In this document: piece by piece, positions 5,942 through 14,599 of the stretch
Layout: each line of letters starts with the position of its first letter
How positions within the stretch are numbered: position 1 is the first letter of the stretch
Assembly: GCF_000223985.1 (NCBI RefSeq)
Contig: NZ_AFWV01000011.1
Coordinates: 1 to 64,000, forward strand
Direction of reading: 5' to 3'
From: Thiocapsa marina 5811
Lineage (GTDB): Bacteria; Pseudomonadota; Gammaproteobacteria; Chromatiales; Chromatiaceae
Length of the DNA stretch: 64,000 nt
Program-made: the position numbers and the translations under genes
The notes under the pieces: model-generated
Databases searched by the model: none
Seen by the model: the letters and a program-made list of their open reading frames with translations, nothing else
What the model was told of the DNA's origin: nothing

Positions 5942-8707
5942 TTATGTCGACCCGGCGCCGCCCCCGGCGACGAGGGCTAGGATCTGGCCGAGCCGGGCGT
6001 TCTGTTCGGGCGAGATGTCGCGCCCGGCGGCGTGGCCGGCGTTGGCGATGGCGAGCGCTCGGAACGTCTCGAACCAGTCGACGATGTAGAGCGCCGGGAA
6101 ATTCACCGGGGTCTCGGGCAACGCGGGCATGCCGCGGTGCGGGATCGGCGGGGGCGGAGCGAAGACCGGGCGCTGTTGGCCGACCAGGGAGCGCGGGCGG
6201 TCGTCGGGCGGCAGGTCGTCGCTGCCGAGGTAATCGACGAAGCGATTGATGCGCGTTGCGGTCACGAAGACCTGACGTTCGGCGAGCTGAGAGCGCATCG
6301 CCGCAGTCTGGGACTCCGCGCTGTCGATCAGCGCGATCAGGGCTTGATCGAGGCCGGAGCGGTCGGCTCCGGTGATGAGCTCGCCGATCAGGTCTTCGAG
6401 CGCGCCCTTGTCCAGGCCCATGTGGCGCAGCCAATGCGGGTCCTCGGGCAGTGCCTTGAGATGACCGACCCAATAGCTGAGCACCGCACGGACGAAGCGT
6501 GCGGCGTTCTCGTTGGTCGCCGCGGGGGGCGGTGCATCGGCGCCGCCCTTGGTGGTCGAGGAGTCGGCGCCCGGCGGGTAGCCGGATGCGGCCCCTCCGA
6601 GCAAGGCATCCAGATCGATCAGACCGCCGTCGCTGCTCGGCGCCGGGGTGCGGGCCGCATCCGACGCGGCCGGCGTGGTCGCCGGCGCCGGTTGGCCGAC
6701 TACGGCGTCGGCACGCAGATAGAGTGCGCGCAGTCCCTCCTTGGGCGGCTGCAGCGCGCCGAGCAGAGCGGCGAAGCGATTGGGTCGCTGACGCAGAGCA
6801 CCGATCACCCGATCGGCGAGGCGGCGTTTGCTGTCGACCTCGGCCGCGCCTTCGGCGCGGAAATAGGGTCCGAATCGATGCCGAACGAGCTCCTCGATCC
6901 CCGCGTCGAGCTGCTCGCCGATCCGGGCGAGCTTGCCCTCGGGCGCGGCGACCCGGCCGAGATAGGCGGCGAGGCGGGAGATTCCGCCGTCGTTGAAGCT
7001 GAGCATGGAATCCCAGGCCGCTTGGGGGTCCGCGAGATGCTTCTGGACGGTCGGGTCCTCGCAGAAGGTACGCCGCAAGAGGTCGAGACGCGCCCGTTGT
7101 CCGGGGAGGATGGCCTGCTCGCCGGACGCGTCGGTCTCGATCACGGCGGTCGCCATGCGCGGCTTGCGCACCAGAAAGAGATTGTCGAAGGGCTTGCCCG
7201 GCGACCATTCGCGCAGCCAGTCGTAGGCGCCGAAGCGCTCCAGGAGGGCGAGCTTCATCATGCCTTCCCAGCCCTTGCGCATCAGGTCCTCGGTCTCGCT
7301 CGGGACCGGGTTGAGGCGGAAGTCGAACATGGTGAAGGCCCAGATCAGCCCGGGATCGCGGCGCGCGCGGGTAGCCGGATCCGCACCCTGCGTGGCATGG
7401 ACCCAGGTCTCCAGTACCGGCCCCAGGTCTTTGACATCGCTCTGCTTATGCGAAGGCGCGCAGAGCACCAGGAGGTTCATCTCCTGATCGTCGGTGTAGC
7501 GTTCGAAGAGGAAGGCGACCTTGCCGCGCAGCACCAGTTGGGCGACCGGGTCGACCTGGTCGTCCTGGAGCTGCTTGCGCACCTCGGCCAGGTTCGCGAC
7601 CGCGAGGCGTCCGCGATAGCCGGGAAAGTCGAGCAGGTCGACCTGCTCCAGGAGCCCGGTGCGCGGCGTCTCGGCGAGCACGAAACGCAGCTCCGTGGTC
7701 AGGGCCGCGAGCAGCGAGCGCGGCAGCGCAACCGCCGGCAGCAGGGTCTCGCCGCGACGCGGGACGATCTCGATGCGGTCGGCGTCGTCGCGCCCGAGCC
7801 GCTCGAGGATGTCGACGTTCATGATGCTGTCGCCCTGGCTCAGCTCGCCGCTCGCGTCGGTGCGCACCAGCGCGGAGAGCGGGGCATAGGCGGCGTCGGC
7901 GTGACCGGCGTCGGCCAGTCCCCGACGCAGGGCCAGATAGGTCTCGGTCAGCTCGCGCACCTCGCCCCAGAGCACGGAGAAGAGCGCGGCGCGGTCCGCG
8001 GGCTCCAGGTAGGGCGCCAGCGCGATCGCGGTCGGCCAATAGTCGGCCTTGAGCTGCTCGGTGGTCTTGGGGAAGCGCTTTTCGAAATATTCGAGCAGGT
8101 CGACCACGTCGTCCTCGCTCACCCCGCCGGTGGGCGCGGCGGTGCGGCGCGCCTGCAGGGCGGCGAGATGGCGGCGCAGATGGCCGGGCGAGAGGTCGAC
8201 CTCGACCTGCTCGCGATCGAAGTCGTTGAAGAAGGCGTTGCCGAGCACCTTGGCCAGATCGACCTCGGAGAAGAGCGAGAGCTCCAGCGGATAGCCCGGC
8301 GGTGCCGTGCTCGGGCGGCGGGTGAAGCGGGTCACCAGACCGGTCGCCTCCTTGCCGTGTCCGGGCGGGTTCACGTGCTGGATAAAGTTGAGCCGTCGCC
8401 CCTCGACGTCGGTCTCGAGCTCCCCGCTCTCCCCGGCCGCGAGTGCCGAGATCAGATAGGACTTGCCGGCCTGGGACAGGCCGAAGAAGCCGACGCTGAC
8501 CGAGCGCCCGGCGGCGCGTCCGAGCCGTGTGGCAAGGTTGCGGGTCCGTCTGAGCTTGTCGGTCAGGCTGTCGGACTCGCGATCGAGCCGCCGGGAATGA
8601 CGGCGCACCTCGGCCACCCACTCGATCGCCTCGCCGCTGCCCTCGTAAAGGGCACGACTGCGGCGAATCAGCTCGGCTGCGCGTGACGCGTGCGATGTGT
8701 CGGTCAT
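5942..8707 (-). CDS. SrfC-family putative virulence factor, P-loop protein (921 aa)
   Basis: The protein carries a Walker A motif, GFFGLSQAGKSYL, at about residues 74-86, and a DFPGYRG that fits a GTPase G3 motif near residue 370, so it probably binds GTP. The overall sequence matches the SrfC family (PF10139) first described as a Salmonella regulator-associated factor of unknown biochemical role. The start is ambiguous: the frame extends to 8809, but that stretch overlaps a dispersed repeat, and MTDTSHASR at 8707 is preceded by AAGAGACC. Classical srfA and srfB partners are absent; a Sel1 membrane protein follows instead. Confidence 0.75.
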   Translation of the reverse strand: MTDTSHASRAAELIRRSRALYEGSGEAIEWVAEVRRHSRRLDRESDSLTDKLRRTRNLATRLGRAAGRSVSVGFFGLSQAGKSYLISALAAGESGELETDVEGRRLNFIQHVNPPGHGKEATGLVTRFTRRPSTAPPGYPLELSLFSEVDLAKVLGNAFFNDFDREQVEVDLSPGHLRRHLAALQARRTAAPTGGVSEDDVVDLLEYFEKRFPKTTEQLKADYWPTAIALAPYLEPADRAALFSVLWGEVRELTETYLALRRGLADAGHADAAYAPLSALVRTDASGELSQGDSIMNVDILERLGRDDADRIEIVPRRGETLLPAVALPRSLLAALTTELRFVLAETPRTGLLEQVDLLDFPGYRGRLAVANLAEVRKQLQDDQVDPVAQLVLRGKVAFLFERYTDDQEMNLLVLCAPSHKQSDVKDLGPVLETWVHATQGADPATRARRDPGLIWAFTMFDFRLNPVPSETEDLMRKGWEGMMKLALLERFGAYDWLREWSPGKPFDNLFLVRKPRMATAVIETDASGEQAILPGQRARLDLLRRTFCEDPTVQKHLADPQAAWDSMLSFNDGGISRLAAYLGRVAAPEGKLARIGEQLDAGIEELVRHRFGPYFRAEGAAEVDSKRRLADRVIGALRQRPNRFAALLGALQPPKEGLRALYLRADAVVGQPAPATTPAASDAARTPAPSSDGGLIDLDALLGGAASGYPPGADSSTTKGGADAPPPAATNENAARFVRAVLSYWVGHLKALPEDPHWLRHMGLDKGALEDLIGELITGADRSGLDQALIALIDSAESQTAAMRSQLAERQVFVTATRINRFVDYLGSDDLPPDDRPRSLVGQQRPVFAPPPPIPHRGMPALPETPVNFPALYIVDWFETFRALAIANAGHAAGRDISPEQNARLGQILALVAGGGAGST

Positions 8708-8772
8708 GGTCTCTTCGCTTGATTCTGCTTCGTCATCATTCAATTCCTTGGTCGACGCCCGCACCGAGGCTC

Positions 8773-8802
8773 GATGGGTTCGCTGCGCTCTACCCATCCT
8801 AC
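8773..8802. repeat. Dispersed intergenic repeat (GTAGGRTGG type)
   Basis: On the minus strand this begins GTAGGATGGGTAGAGCGCAG and forms a hairpin between GATGGGT (8773-8779) and ACCCATC (8792-8798). A related copy lies at 18570-18600. It overlaps the extended N-terminal frame of the SrfC-like gene, supporting the shorter start. Confidence 0.55.
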
Positions 8803-8813
8803 AATCCATTGTT

Positions 8814-9767
8814 TCAGGGCGAATTGTATGGCCCGAGAAAACGCTCGCCGTTGAAATGGATCAGATGCGACGGCGCATCCGCCACCCACACTTCAGTCTC
8901 CCATGCGATCTCCGCAAGGTAGCGGCCCATGATCGCCCGGTTCGGAAACGCGGTGACATAGACGAGCCCGGCAGTCGATCTGGCAAACAGGTCGGCAAGC
9001 TCGGTGTGCCGCTTGCCATCGACCGGCCCATGACTGGTAACCGACTCCACGAGAAGCAACCAATTCTTCGCAGCATAGTGGAGCACCACGTCAGGCATCT
9101 TGCCGTGAGAATCCACATCGACACCCAATCCCGCCAGCAAGGCTGCGTCAAAATAGCCCCACTTGTCGCCCGTGTCTCCGGCATAAACCAGCACACTGGC
9201 AGGTGCGAAGCGCGGGGCGAAGTCCTCAATGACGGCACGGATCAGCTCGCTATGCTCGCCGGGGCTGATGGTGATTCGCTGGCCCGGTACAATCTCAACC
9301 GGGATGCGGTTCTGCTCGCGTTCCTTGGCGTACTTGGCGACTAATGTTTCACGTTTCGCCAGATAGGCAGCGAGGTTGTGATGCCAAGCTGGACTGCCGA
9401 AGGTGCGCAGCAGGGCCAACGCGGCGGATTCGATCTGATAGACCGCTTTGGGGCTGTTCACCGCGCGGTCGGGATTATCTGGATTGTAAAGGGCTATTCC
9501 AGCGTCGCAGAACTGATGCATGGTCTGACGGCGTACCGTCTCCCGCGTATTCGGTGCATATTCTTTGTCGAAGTGCTCTCGCGCCCAGTCCATGATCGGG
9601 GTGATGCCAATCAGTGGGTTTTCCGCGTCGGCCCATTCTTTTCCTGGCGTGAGATTCAGCAAGGCCAGCAGACACAAGGCTGAACGCTCGTTCTGTTGTG
9701 CTCGGGGTAGGCCCAACGAAACGATGATCTGCTGTGCAGCCTCGGTGTAATCGTTCTTGTTCTTCAT
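8814..9767 (-). CDS. BsuBI/PstI-family type II restriction endonuclease
   Basis: The 317-aa protein has the BsuBI/PstI C-terminal nuclease domain. Visible motifs are GDTGDKWGYFD near residue 200, VDVDSHGKMPDVVLHYA, and LLLVESVTSHGPVDGKRHTE, in which the D...ExK-like residues form the PD-(D/E)XK active site. Family enzymes cut CTGCAG. The ATG overlaps the stop of the methyltransferase gene (ATGA), so methylation is made first from the same message. The pair lies between an integrase remnant and an SrfC-like gene, consistent with acquisition as a cassette. Confidence 0.9.
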   Translation of the reverse strand: MKNKNDYTEAAQQIIVSLGLPRAQQNERSALCLLALLNLTPGKEWADAENPLIGITPIMDWAREHFDKEYAPNTRETVRRQTMHQFCDAGIALYNPDNPDRAVNSPKAVYQIESAALALLRTFGSPAWHHNLAAYLAKRETLVAKYAKEREQNRIPVEIVPGQRITISPGEHSELIRAVIEDFAPRFAPASVLVYAGDTGDKWGYFDAALLAGLGVDVDSHGKMPDVVLHYAAKNWLLLVESVTSHGPVDGKRHTELADLFARSTAGLVYVTAFPNRAIMGRYLAEIAWETEVWVADAPSHLIHFNGERFLGPYNSP

Positions 9768-11248
9768 GCCGTCAATGCTTCCAGCCTGGCGTCGATCTGG
9801 TCTTGTGAGAGCGTTCCTTGGCTAGCGGCCCACTCGCCAAGCTCAATCAGAGCGGCACGGCTTGGGTACTTCATTAGCCGAAGGTCGGTTGCGTTGACCT
9901 GTGTGTGGCCGCTAAAGCGTCGGAAACTTTCATCTACTGCGGTCGTGTTCAGGAACACGGCCAGCCCGCGGGCCAGAGGTTCAGGCAGGCCGTGCTTGTT
10001 CTCGTGAAACAGGTTTAGATGATTCTCGAAGCCCAGCAAAGGCGCGTCGCCAAATGCCCTAGGTTCCACCGTGCTCGCCACGATTCGGCGTTTTTCCTCC
10101 TTCGAGGAGAAGCGGCGCACCACACAATAATATCCGCTCGGGTAAAGCCACCTTTCGGTGTCGGCGTTCCGCGCAATGGCGTTGGACTTCTTCGTGTTCT
10201 CTATTGGCCATGTTGTGCCGATGCTGCTGAAATGGCCGGGATAGAGCAAGGGCACGGTGCCCGGCCCCGGCATGTCGCGCAGGTGCGCTTTCAGACGGAA
10301 ATCGACTACCGGCCCGGTGGAAACCTTGATGCCGAGATCGCTCAGTGTGCAGCGAATCGCCGGGAATAGTTCAATGGCGTCGTGCTCTGACGATGTGGGC
10401 ACATGGATAAATCGCTCGGGGTCATGCGGAAACACGATCCGGTCGAACGGGTGTTCATGGGCGGCGAGGTCGGAAAAGCTGTCATCGGCTGATGTCGAAA
10501 CCGTCACCGATTCCTGCTGGGCGCCACGCTCCAAGCGGATGATGATGTTTTCCTGCAGGACATCGTCATCCTTAAAAGCTTTGCTACGCGAGTCAAACAA
10601 GTGTATGTGGCGGATGGCCGTCCGCTCGAGGATAAAATCACGGAATGGTCGGTAATACGGCCCATTGCAGAAGCTGCGCGGGATGATGGCGACGATCTGG
10701 CCTCCCTGCGCGGCTAGAGCGACGGCCAGCGCCACGAAAGCGCTATAGAGGTTCACTGTCTCGATGCCAACACGGCGCAAGGCCAACCGGTGAGGCGAAT
10801 TGCTGTTGAGCTTCTTGTACGGGGGGTTAAGAATTGCGTGAGTGAAGTGTTCCATGGGGCTGGAAAACAGGTTGCCGGCCAACGATTCAACCGCACAGTG
10901 AATGAAATCTTCTCCTTGGATATTGACGGACAAATCGCCGTTGCCATTATACTTATTTAGCGTCTTCGACAAATCGTCAATCAGATCGTGGTCAAGCTCA
11001 AAGGCATCGACCGCCACGCGCTGAAAGTGAAGCCCTCCAGTCCTCCACCGATCCAAAAAAGCAGCAGATAGGGAACCGATCCCTGCTCCCGCGTCTAAAA
11101 GGAAACAATCCCCCATTCCATCCGGGAAAAGCCCCGCCATAAATGCCGCCATTCTTTCAGGCGTGAGAAACTGACCGAAATGCGCCTTCTTTTTCGCTCC
11201 GGTACTTTTTGAGAGCTCCAATCTTCTCTGTTCAACCGTCGATAGCAA
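9764..11248 (-). CDS. N6-adenine DNA methyltransferase of the BsuBI/PstI-type system
   Basis: The protein (494 aa) has the SAM-binding motif LLDAGAGIGSLSAAFLD near residue 50 and the catalytic NPPY motif (HAILNPPYKK) near residue 140, typical of gamma-class N6-adenine methylases. It should protect the site cut by the downstream nuclease, probably CTGCAG. I accept the TTG start at 11248 because a strong ribosome site (AGGAGAAGGAG) ends about eight bases before it. Its codon use is less GC-extreme than the flanking housekeeping genes, suggesting transfer. Confidence 0.88.
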   Translation of the reverse strand: MLSTVEQRRLELSKSTGAKKKAHFGQFLTPERMAAFMAGLFPDGMGDCFLLDAGAGIGSLSAAFLDRWRTGGLHFQRVAVDAFELDHDLIDDLSKTLNKYNGNGDLSVNIQGEDFIHCAVESLAGNLFSSPMEHFTHAILNPPYKKLNSNSPHRLALRRVGIETVNLYSAFVALAVALAAQGGQIVAIIPRSFCNGPYYRPFRDFILERTAIRHIHLFDSRSKAFKDDDVLQENIIIRLERGAQQESVTVSTSADDSFSDLAAHEHPFDRIVFPHDPERFIHVPTSSEHDAIELFPAIRCTLSDLGIKVSTGPVVDFRLKAHLRDMPGPGTVPLLYPGHFSSIGTTWPIENTKKSNAIARNADTERWLYPSGYYCVVRRFSSKEEKRRIVASTVEPRAFGDAPLLGFENHLNLFHENKHGLPEPLARGLAVFLNTTAVDESFRRFSGHTQVNATDLRLMKYPSRAALIELGEWAASQGTLSQDQIDARLEALTA

Positions 11249-11319
11249 AACGGTTTCTCCTTCTCCTGTGCGCCCTAATGTTCAGCACGATAGTCCGAGG
11301 ACGGCTGGCCGCCGCACTG

Positions 11320-11652
11320 GGATCGGTATCTGGATATCCAGATCCGTCGCCAGCTCCCGGCGAAGTCGCGTCACCATGGTACATCCGACGGGGCGAGGAT
11401 TTCCTGAAGGACCTCGAGCCCGCGGCCTTGTCGGCGCTCACGGCAGGCCAGGTCACGGACGACCTGCGACGCATGTCGGTCCGCTCTGATCTCTCCGAAT
11501 GGCTGATGCGTCAGATTGTCGATGGCTTGCGCTTGCTATTGGTTGACCTGGCGCAGGTTCCGGCCGGGAAAGGGGTCGACCGGGACTATTGGTGCCCACG
11601 GACTGAAGCGGCCGGGTGTGCCGCCCGTGAGAGCCCGGTGCATGCGATCTAA
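11320..11652 (+). pseudogene. Tyrosine recombinase/integron-type integrase, N-terminal remnant
   Basis: Only the N-terminal SAM-like DNA-binding domain is recognisable: WYIRRGEDFLKDLEP, ALTAGQVTDDLRRMS, SEWLMRQIVDGLRLLLVDL and the GVDRDYW ending. It resembles the amino-terminal part of IntI-like integrases. The catalytic domain (R...HxxR...Y) is absent and the frame runs out at 11652. It lies head to head with the methyltransferase gene and marks past recombination. Confidence 0.55.
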
Positions 11653-11767
11653 AGGTCGTGAGTCCGCGGCGCGTCCTCCTTGGATCCATGGCTGCAGCCG
11701 CGAGCCACAACGCGCAGGCGTCTCGCCTTCCGCCCTACGCGCAGCCGATTCGCTCGGAGCTGTTCCC

Positions 11768-12238
11768 TCACGGCGCGATCCCGAGCGCCGCCCGCAAGCT
11801 CGCCGCGTCGCCGATGAACTGCACGCTTGTGATGTTGCCCCCTTCCGACGTGATCAGGGTCACCTTTCCGGGCTCGCGCGGCAGCATGGCGGTCTCCTCG
11901 GGATCTCGCCCGAGCAGCATGGAATAGGGCCGCTTGCGCATCTTGGGCAGGGCGATCATCGAGGTCACCATGCCGGGCATGGCACTGATGTCGGAGACGT
12001 ACCGGATGCCGACCGCGGACAGCGACTCCGTCGTTTGATCCGCCAGCGCTGTTTCCACGAGGGCCGAGACCTCGCGCTCGGCGCTGAAGATCAGCAGTCG
12101 GGTGCTCGCGTCGATGGTGTGGGTGGTGTCGTATTGGTCCTGCAGCGTCAAGGCGGGCATGGGTGTACCGTTCTCGAGCGAAGCGGCAGACGCGAAGGCG
12201 GGGAACAGGAACGGAATCAGGAGCAATCGAAACGACAT
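11768..12238 (-). CDS. Secreted thioredoxin-fold-like hypothetical protein (156 aa)
   Basis: The chosen start (MSFRLLLIPFLFPAFASA) gives a clear Sec signal peptide cut after ASA; the frame upstream is Arg-rich and not protein-like. The mature part begins LENGTPMPALTLQDQYD, as in redoxin/thioredoxin-fold proteins, but no CxxC motif is present. Similar periplasmic proteins occur in sulfur-oxidising bacteria without known function. It stands alone, divergent from the glutaminase gene. Confidence 0.65.
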   Translation of the reverse strand: MSFRLLLIPFLFPAFASAASLENGTPMPALTLQDQYDTTHTIDASTRLLIFSAEREVSALVETALADQTTESLSAVGIRYVSDISAMPGMVTSMIALPKMRKRPYSMLLGRDPEETAMLPREPGKVTLITSEGGNITSVQFIGDAASLRAALGIAP

Positions 12239-12739
12239 CTGGCAAGACCTCGGTGAGAAACGGATACGAAGACGGGTTTTGATCGGGGCGACGCGGATCC
12301 GGGACGCCGGCTGTTGTCGAACGCGACATTGGCGGTGCATCCTCTGTCTCGGCTGCATCACACCGAGTCATCGATGGGCTGCCACGCCTTGCTAAACGGA
12401 CGGCTGGGCAAGTCGCCGAAACAAAGGAGAGCACAACGGAAGGACGATAAACAGCGCACGGACCGGACGGTCACCATGTCGCTCGGGTCTGGAGATCGTT
12501 GCCTGCTCCCTGAAATCAAGGCGCGCCGACTCGGGCGGCTCGCTGTCCCCTCACGGCCGTCCGGGCGTGCGCACGGCTTTTGCTTAGATGGAGACGGCTT
12601 GATTTGGGTCGGGTGATCGATCTCGGCTCGACGAGGGCCGATACGGCATCGCCCCTTCAAGCCCCAGATACACGCCGATGTCTCCGGGGACCGGACCTCG
12701 ATCGGACACACCCTTTCCGAACACCTCTCAGGAGCCTGA
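12239..12739. other. Intergenic region, 500 bases
   Basis: This divergent gap lies between the secreted protein gene and the glutaminase fusion gene. No coding frame, tRNA or strong hairpin is convincing. The only clear site is the AGGAG ribosome-binding sequence just before 12740. It must hold promoters for both genes, but I cannot point to a good -35/-10 pair. Confidence 0.5.
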
Positions 12740-14584
12740 ATGGATAAGCGAGCATTCCAGTTCTCTCCGGTCCAGCGTTACCTCGACCGTATCCATGAAG
12801 AGTTGCTCGACCTGAAGGACGGCGCCGTCGCCGATTACATCCCGGAGCTGACCCGCGCCGATCCATCCTGGCTCGGGATCGCGATGGTCACGGTCGACGG
12901 GCATGTCTACCAGGTCGGCGACTCGCGTCAGAGCTTTACCATTCAATCGATCTCCAAGGCGATCACCTATGGTCTGGCGCTTGAAGATCGTGGGCTCGAC
13001 CAGGTTCTGAGCAAGGTCGGCGTCGAGCCCTCGGGCGAGGCGTTCAACTCGATCAGCTTGGAGCCCGGCACCGGGCGTCCCATGAACCCGATGATCAATG
13101 CGGGCGCCATCGCGACCACGGGTCTGATCGCGAGCACACCCGATGCCCCGCCGATGCAGCGGATTCTCGACGCCTTCGGGCGTTATACCGGCAGACCGAT
13201 GGCGATCGAGGAGACGGTGTATCGCTCCGAAAGCGACACCGGCCATCGCAATCGGGCGATCGCGCACCTCCTGCTCGGTTACGGGATCCTCGATCGCACG
13301 CCCGAGGAGGTGGTCGATCTGTATTTTCGGCAGTGCTCCATCCTGGTGACCGCGCGGGATCTGGCGATGATCGGCGCCTGTCTGGCCAACAACGGGGTGA
13401 ATCCGGTCACCGGTGTCGTCGCGCTGCAGTCGCGATATGTCGAGAAGGTGCTGAGTGTCATGAGCACCTGCGGCATGTACGACTTCTCGGGCGCTTGGAT
13501 CTTCAACGTGGGCATGCCGGCAAAGAGCGGCGTGGGCGGCGGGATCACGGCGGTGCTGCCCGGACAGTTCGGTCTCGGGGTCTTCTCGCCGCGACTCGAC
13601 GCCAAGGGCAACAGTGTCCGCGGCATCGAGGCCTGCAAGCGGCTCTCCAAGGATTTCAGTCTGCACCTCTTCCATGTCGCACGCTCGACCTCCGCTACCG
13701 TCATGCGTCAGGTTTACGACTGCGCCAAGCGTACGTCGCGCCGTCGTCGCAGCGAGGCGGAGCTCGCCGTACTCGCGGAGCAAGGGCATCGCATCCGCGT
13801 CTACGAGCTGCAGGGAGAGCTGTTGTTCGGCAGTGCCGAGTCGGTCGGCGTGGAGATCCTCTCCGAGCTCGCGCGGGTCGATTATTTGGTCCTCGATCTC
13901 AAACGGGTGATCGGGACGGACCAGGCGTCGATTCTGGTCTTGAGCGAGCTGTGCATGCGGATCGCCGACGCGGGCAAGCGGCTCTTCTTCACCGACGGCA
14001 AACACCTCTATCGCTTCCGAAAACACCTCCAGGGCCAGGCCTATCGCGGACAGGAGCCCGGCCCGCTGCACTTCGAGGACACCGATCACGCGGTGGAGTG
14101 GTGCGAGAATCAGCTGATCGCCCGGGCGGATACAGCGGGTGCCGACACCTCGGTCGCGGACCTGAGCCAGCAGTATCTGTGCGCCGCGATGACCCACGAC
14201 GAGCTCGAATCGCTCAGGCGTGCCGGCCTCGAGCGGGAGTTCAAGACGGGCGAGCGGATCTTCCACGCAGGGGATCGCGCCGAGTCCATGTTCTTCATCC
14301 TGAGTGGCGAGGTCGAGGTCTGGATCGATACCGGCGCGAGCCTCCCCTTGAGCCACCACCTGAGACTCTCCAGCCTCGGCCCGGGAATGGTCTTCGGCGA
14401 GGTTGCCTTGGTGAACGAGAAGCGCCGCACGGCCAATGTCTCCGCGGCCATGGAGACCCGTTGTTTGGAGTTGCGCTTCGACGCCATCCCCGACGCACTT
14501 CTGGTGAAGATGCTGATGAGCATGGCGAGCCACTTCGCCAACAAGATCGAACGCGACACCCAACTCATCCAACAACTGGCCTGA
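12740..14584 (+). CDS. glsA: Glutaminase A fused to STAS and cyclic-nucleotide-binding domains (614 aa)
   Basis: Residues 1 to about 310 are a serine-dependent beta-lactamase-like glutaminase. The catalytic S70-x-x-K73 lies in FTIQSISKAIT, and MNPMINAGAI and SGVGGGITAVLPG are family blocks. It converts glutamine to glutamate and ammonia. Residues about 340-450 form a STAS domain (VDYLVLDLKRVIGTD), and about 475-600 a cNMP-binding domain (FKTGERIFHAGDRAESMFFI, GMVFGEVALVN). Stand-alone bacterial GlsA is about 310 aa, so this is a two-domain extension suited to regulated activity. The start has AGGAG six bases upstream. Single gene, convergent with the methyltransferase downstream. Confidence 0.92.
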   Translation: MDKRAFQFSPVQRYLDRIHEELLDLKDGAVADYIPELTRADPSWLGIAMVTVDGHVYQVGDSRQSFTIQSISKAITYGLALEDRGLDQVLSKVGVEPSGEAFNSISLEPGTGRPMNPMINAGAIATTGLIASTPDAPPMQRILDAFGRYTGRPMAIEETVYRSESDTGHRNRAIAHLLLGYGILDRTPEEVVDLYFRQCSILVTARDLAMIGACLANNGVNPVTGVVALQSRYVEKVLSVMSTCGMYDFSGAWIFNVGMPAKSGVGGGITAVLPGQFGLGVFSPRLDAKGNSVRGIEACKRLSKDFSLHLFHVARSTSATVMRQVYDCAKRTSRRRRSEAELAVLAEQGHRIRVYELQGELLFGSAESVGVEILSELARVDYLVLDLKRVIGTDQASILVLSELCMRIADAGKRLFFTDGKHLYRFRKHLQGQAYRGQEPGPLHFEDTDHAVEWCENQLIARADTAGADTSVADLSQQYLCAAMTHDELESLRRAGLEREFKTGERIFHAGDRAESMFFILSGEVEVWIDTGASLPLSHHLRLSSLGPGMVFGEVALVNEKRRTANVSAAMETRCLELRFDAIPDALLVKMLMSMASHFANKIERDTQLIQQLA

Positions 14585-14599
14585 TGACGGCCACGCGCG

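Noticed and set aside
6032..8686. 884-aa plus-strand open frame
   Set aside because: It is antisense to the SrfC-like gene; composition is that of a codon-biased shadow with no domain logic.
12728..14575. 615-aa minus-strand open frame
   Set aside because: Antisense shadow of the glutaminase fusion gene, which has clear domains and a ribosome site.
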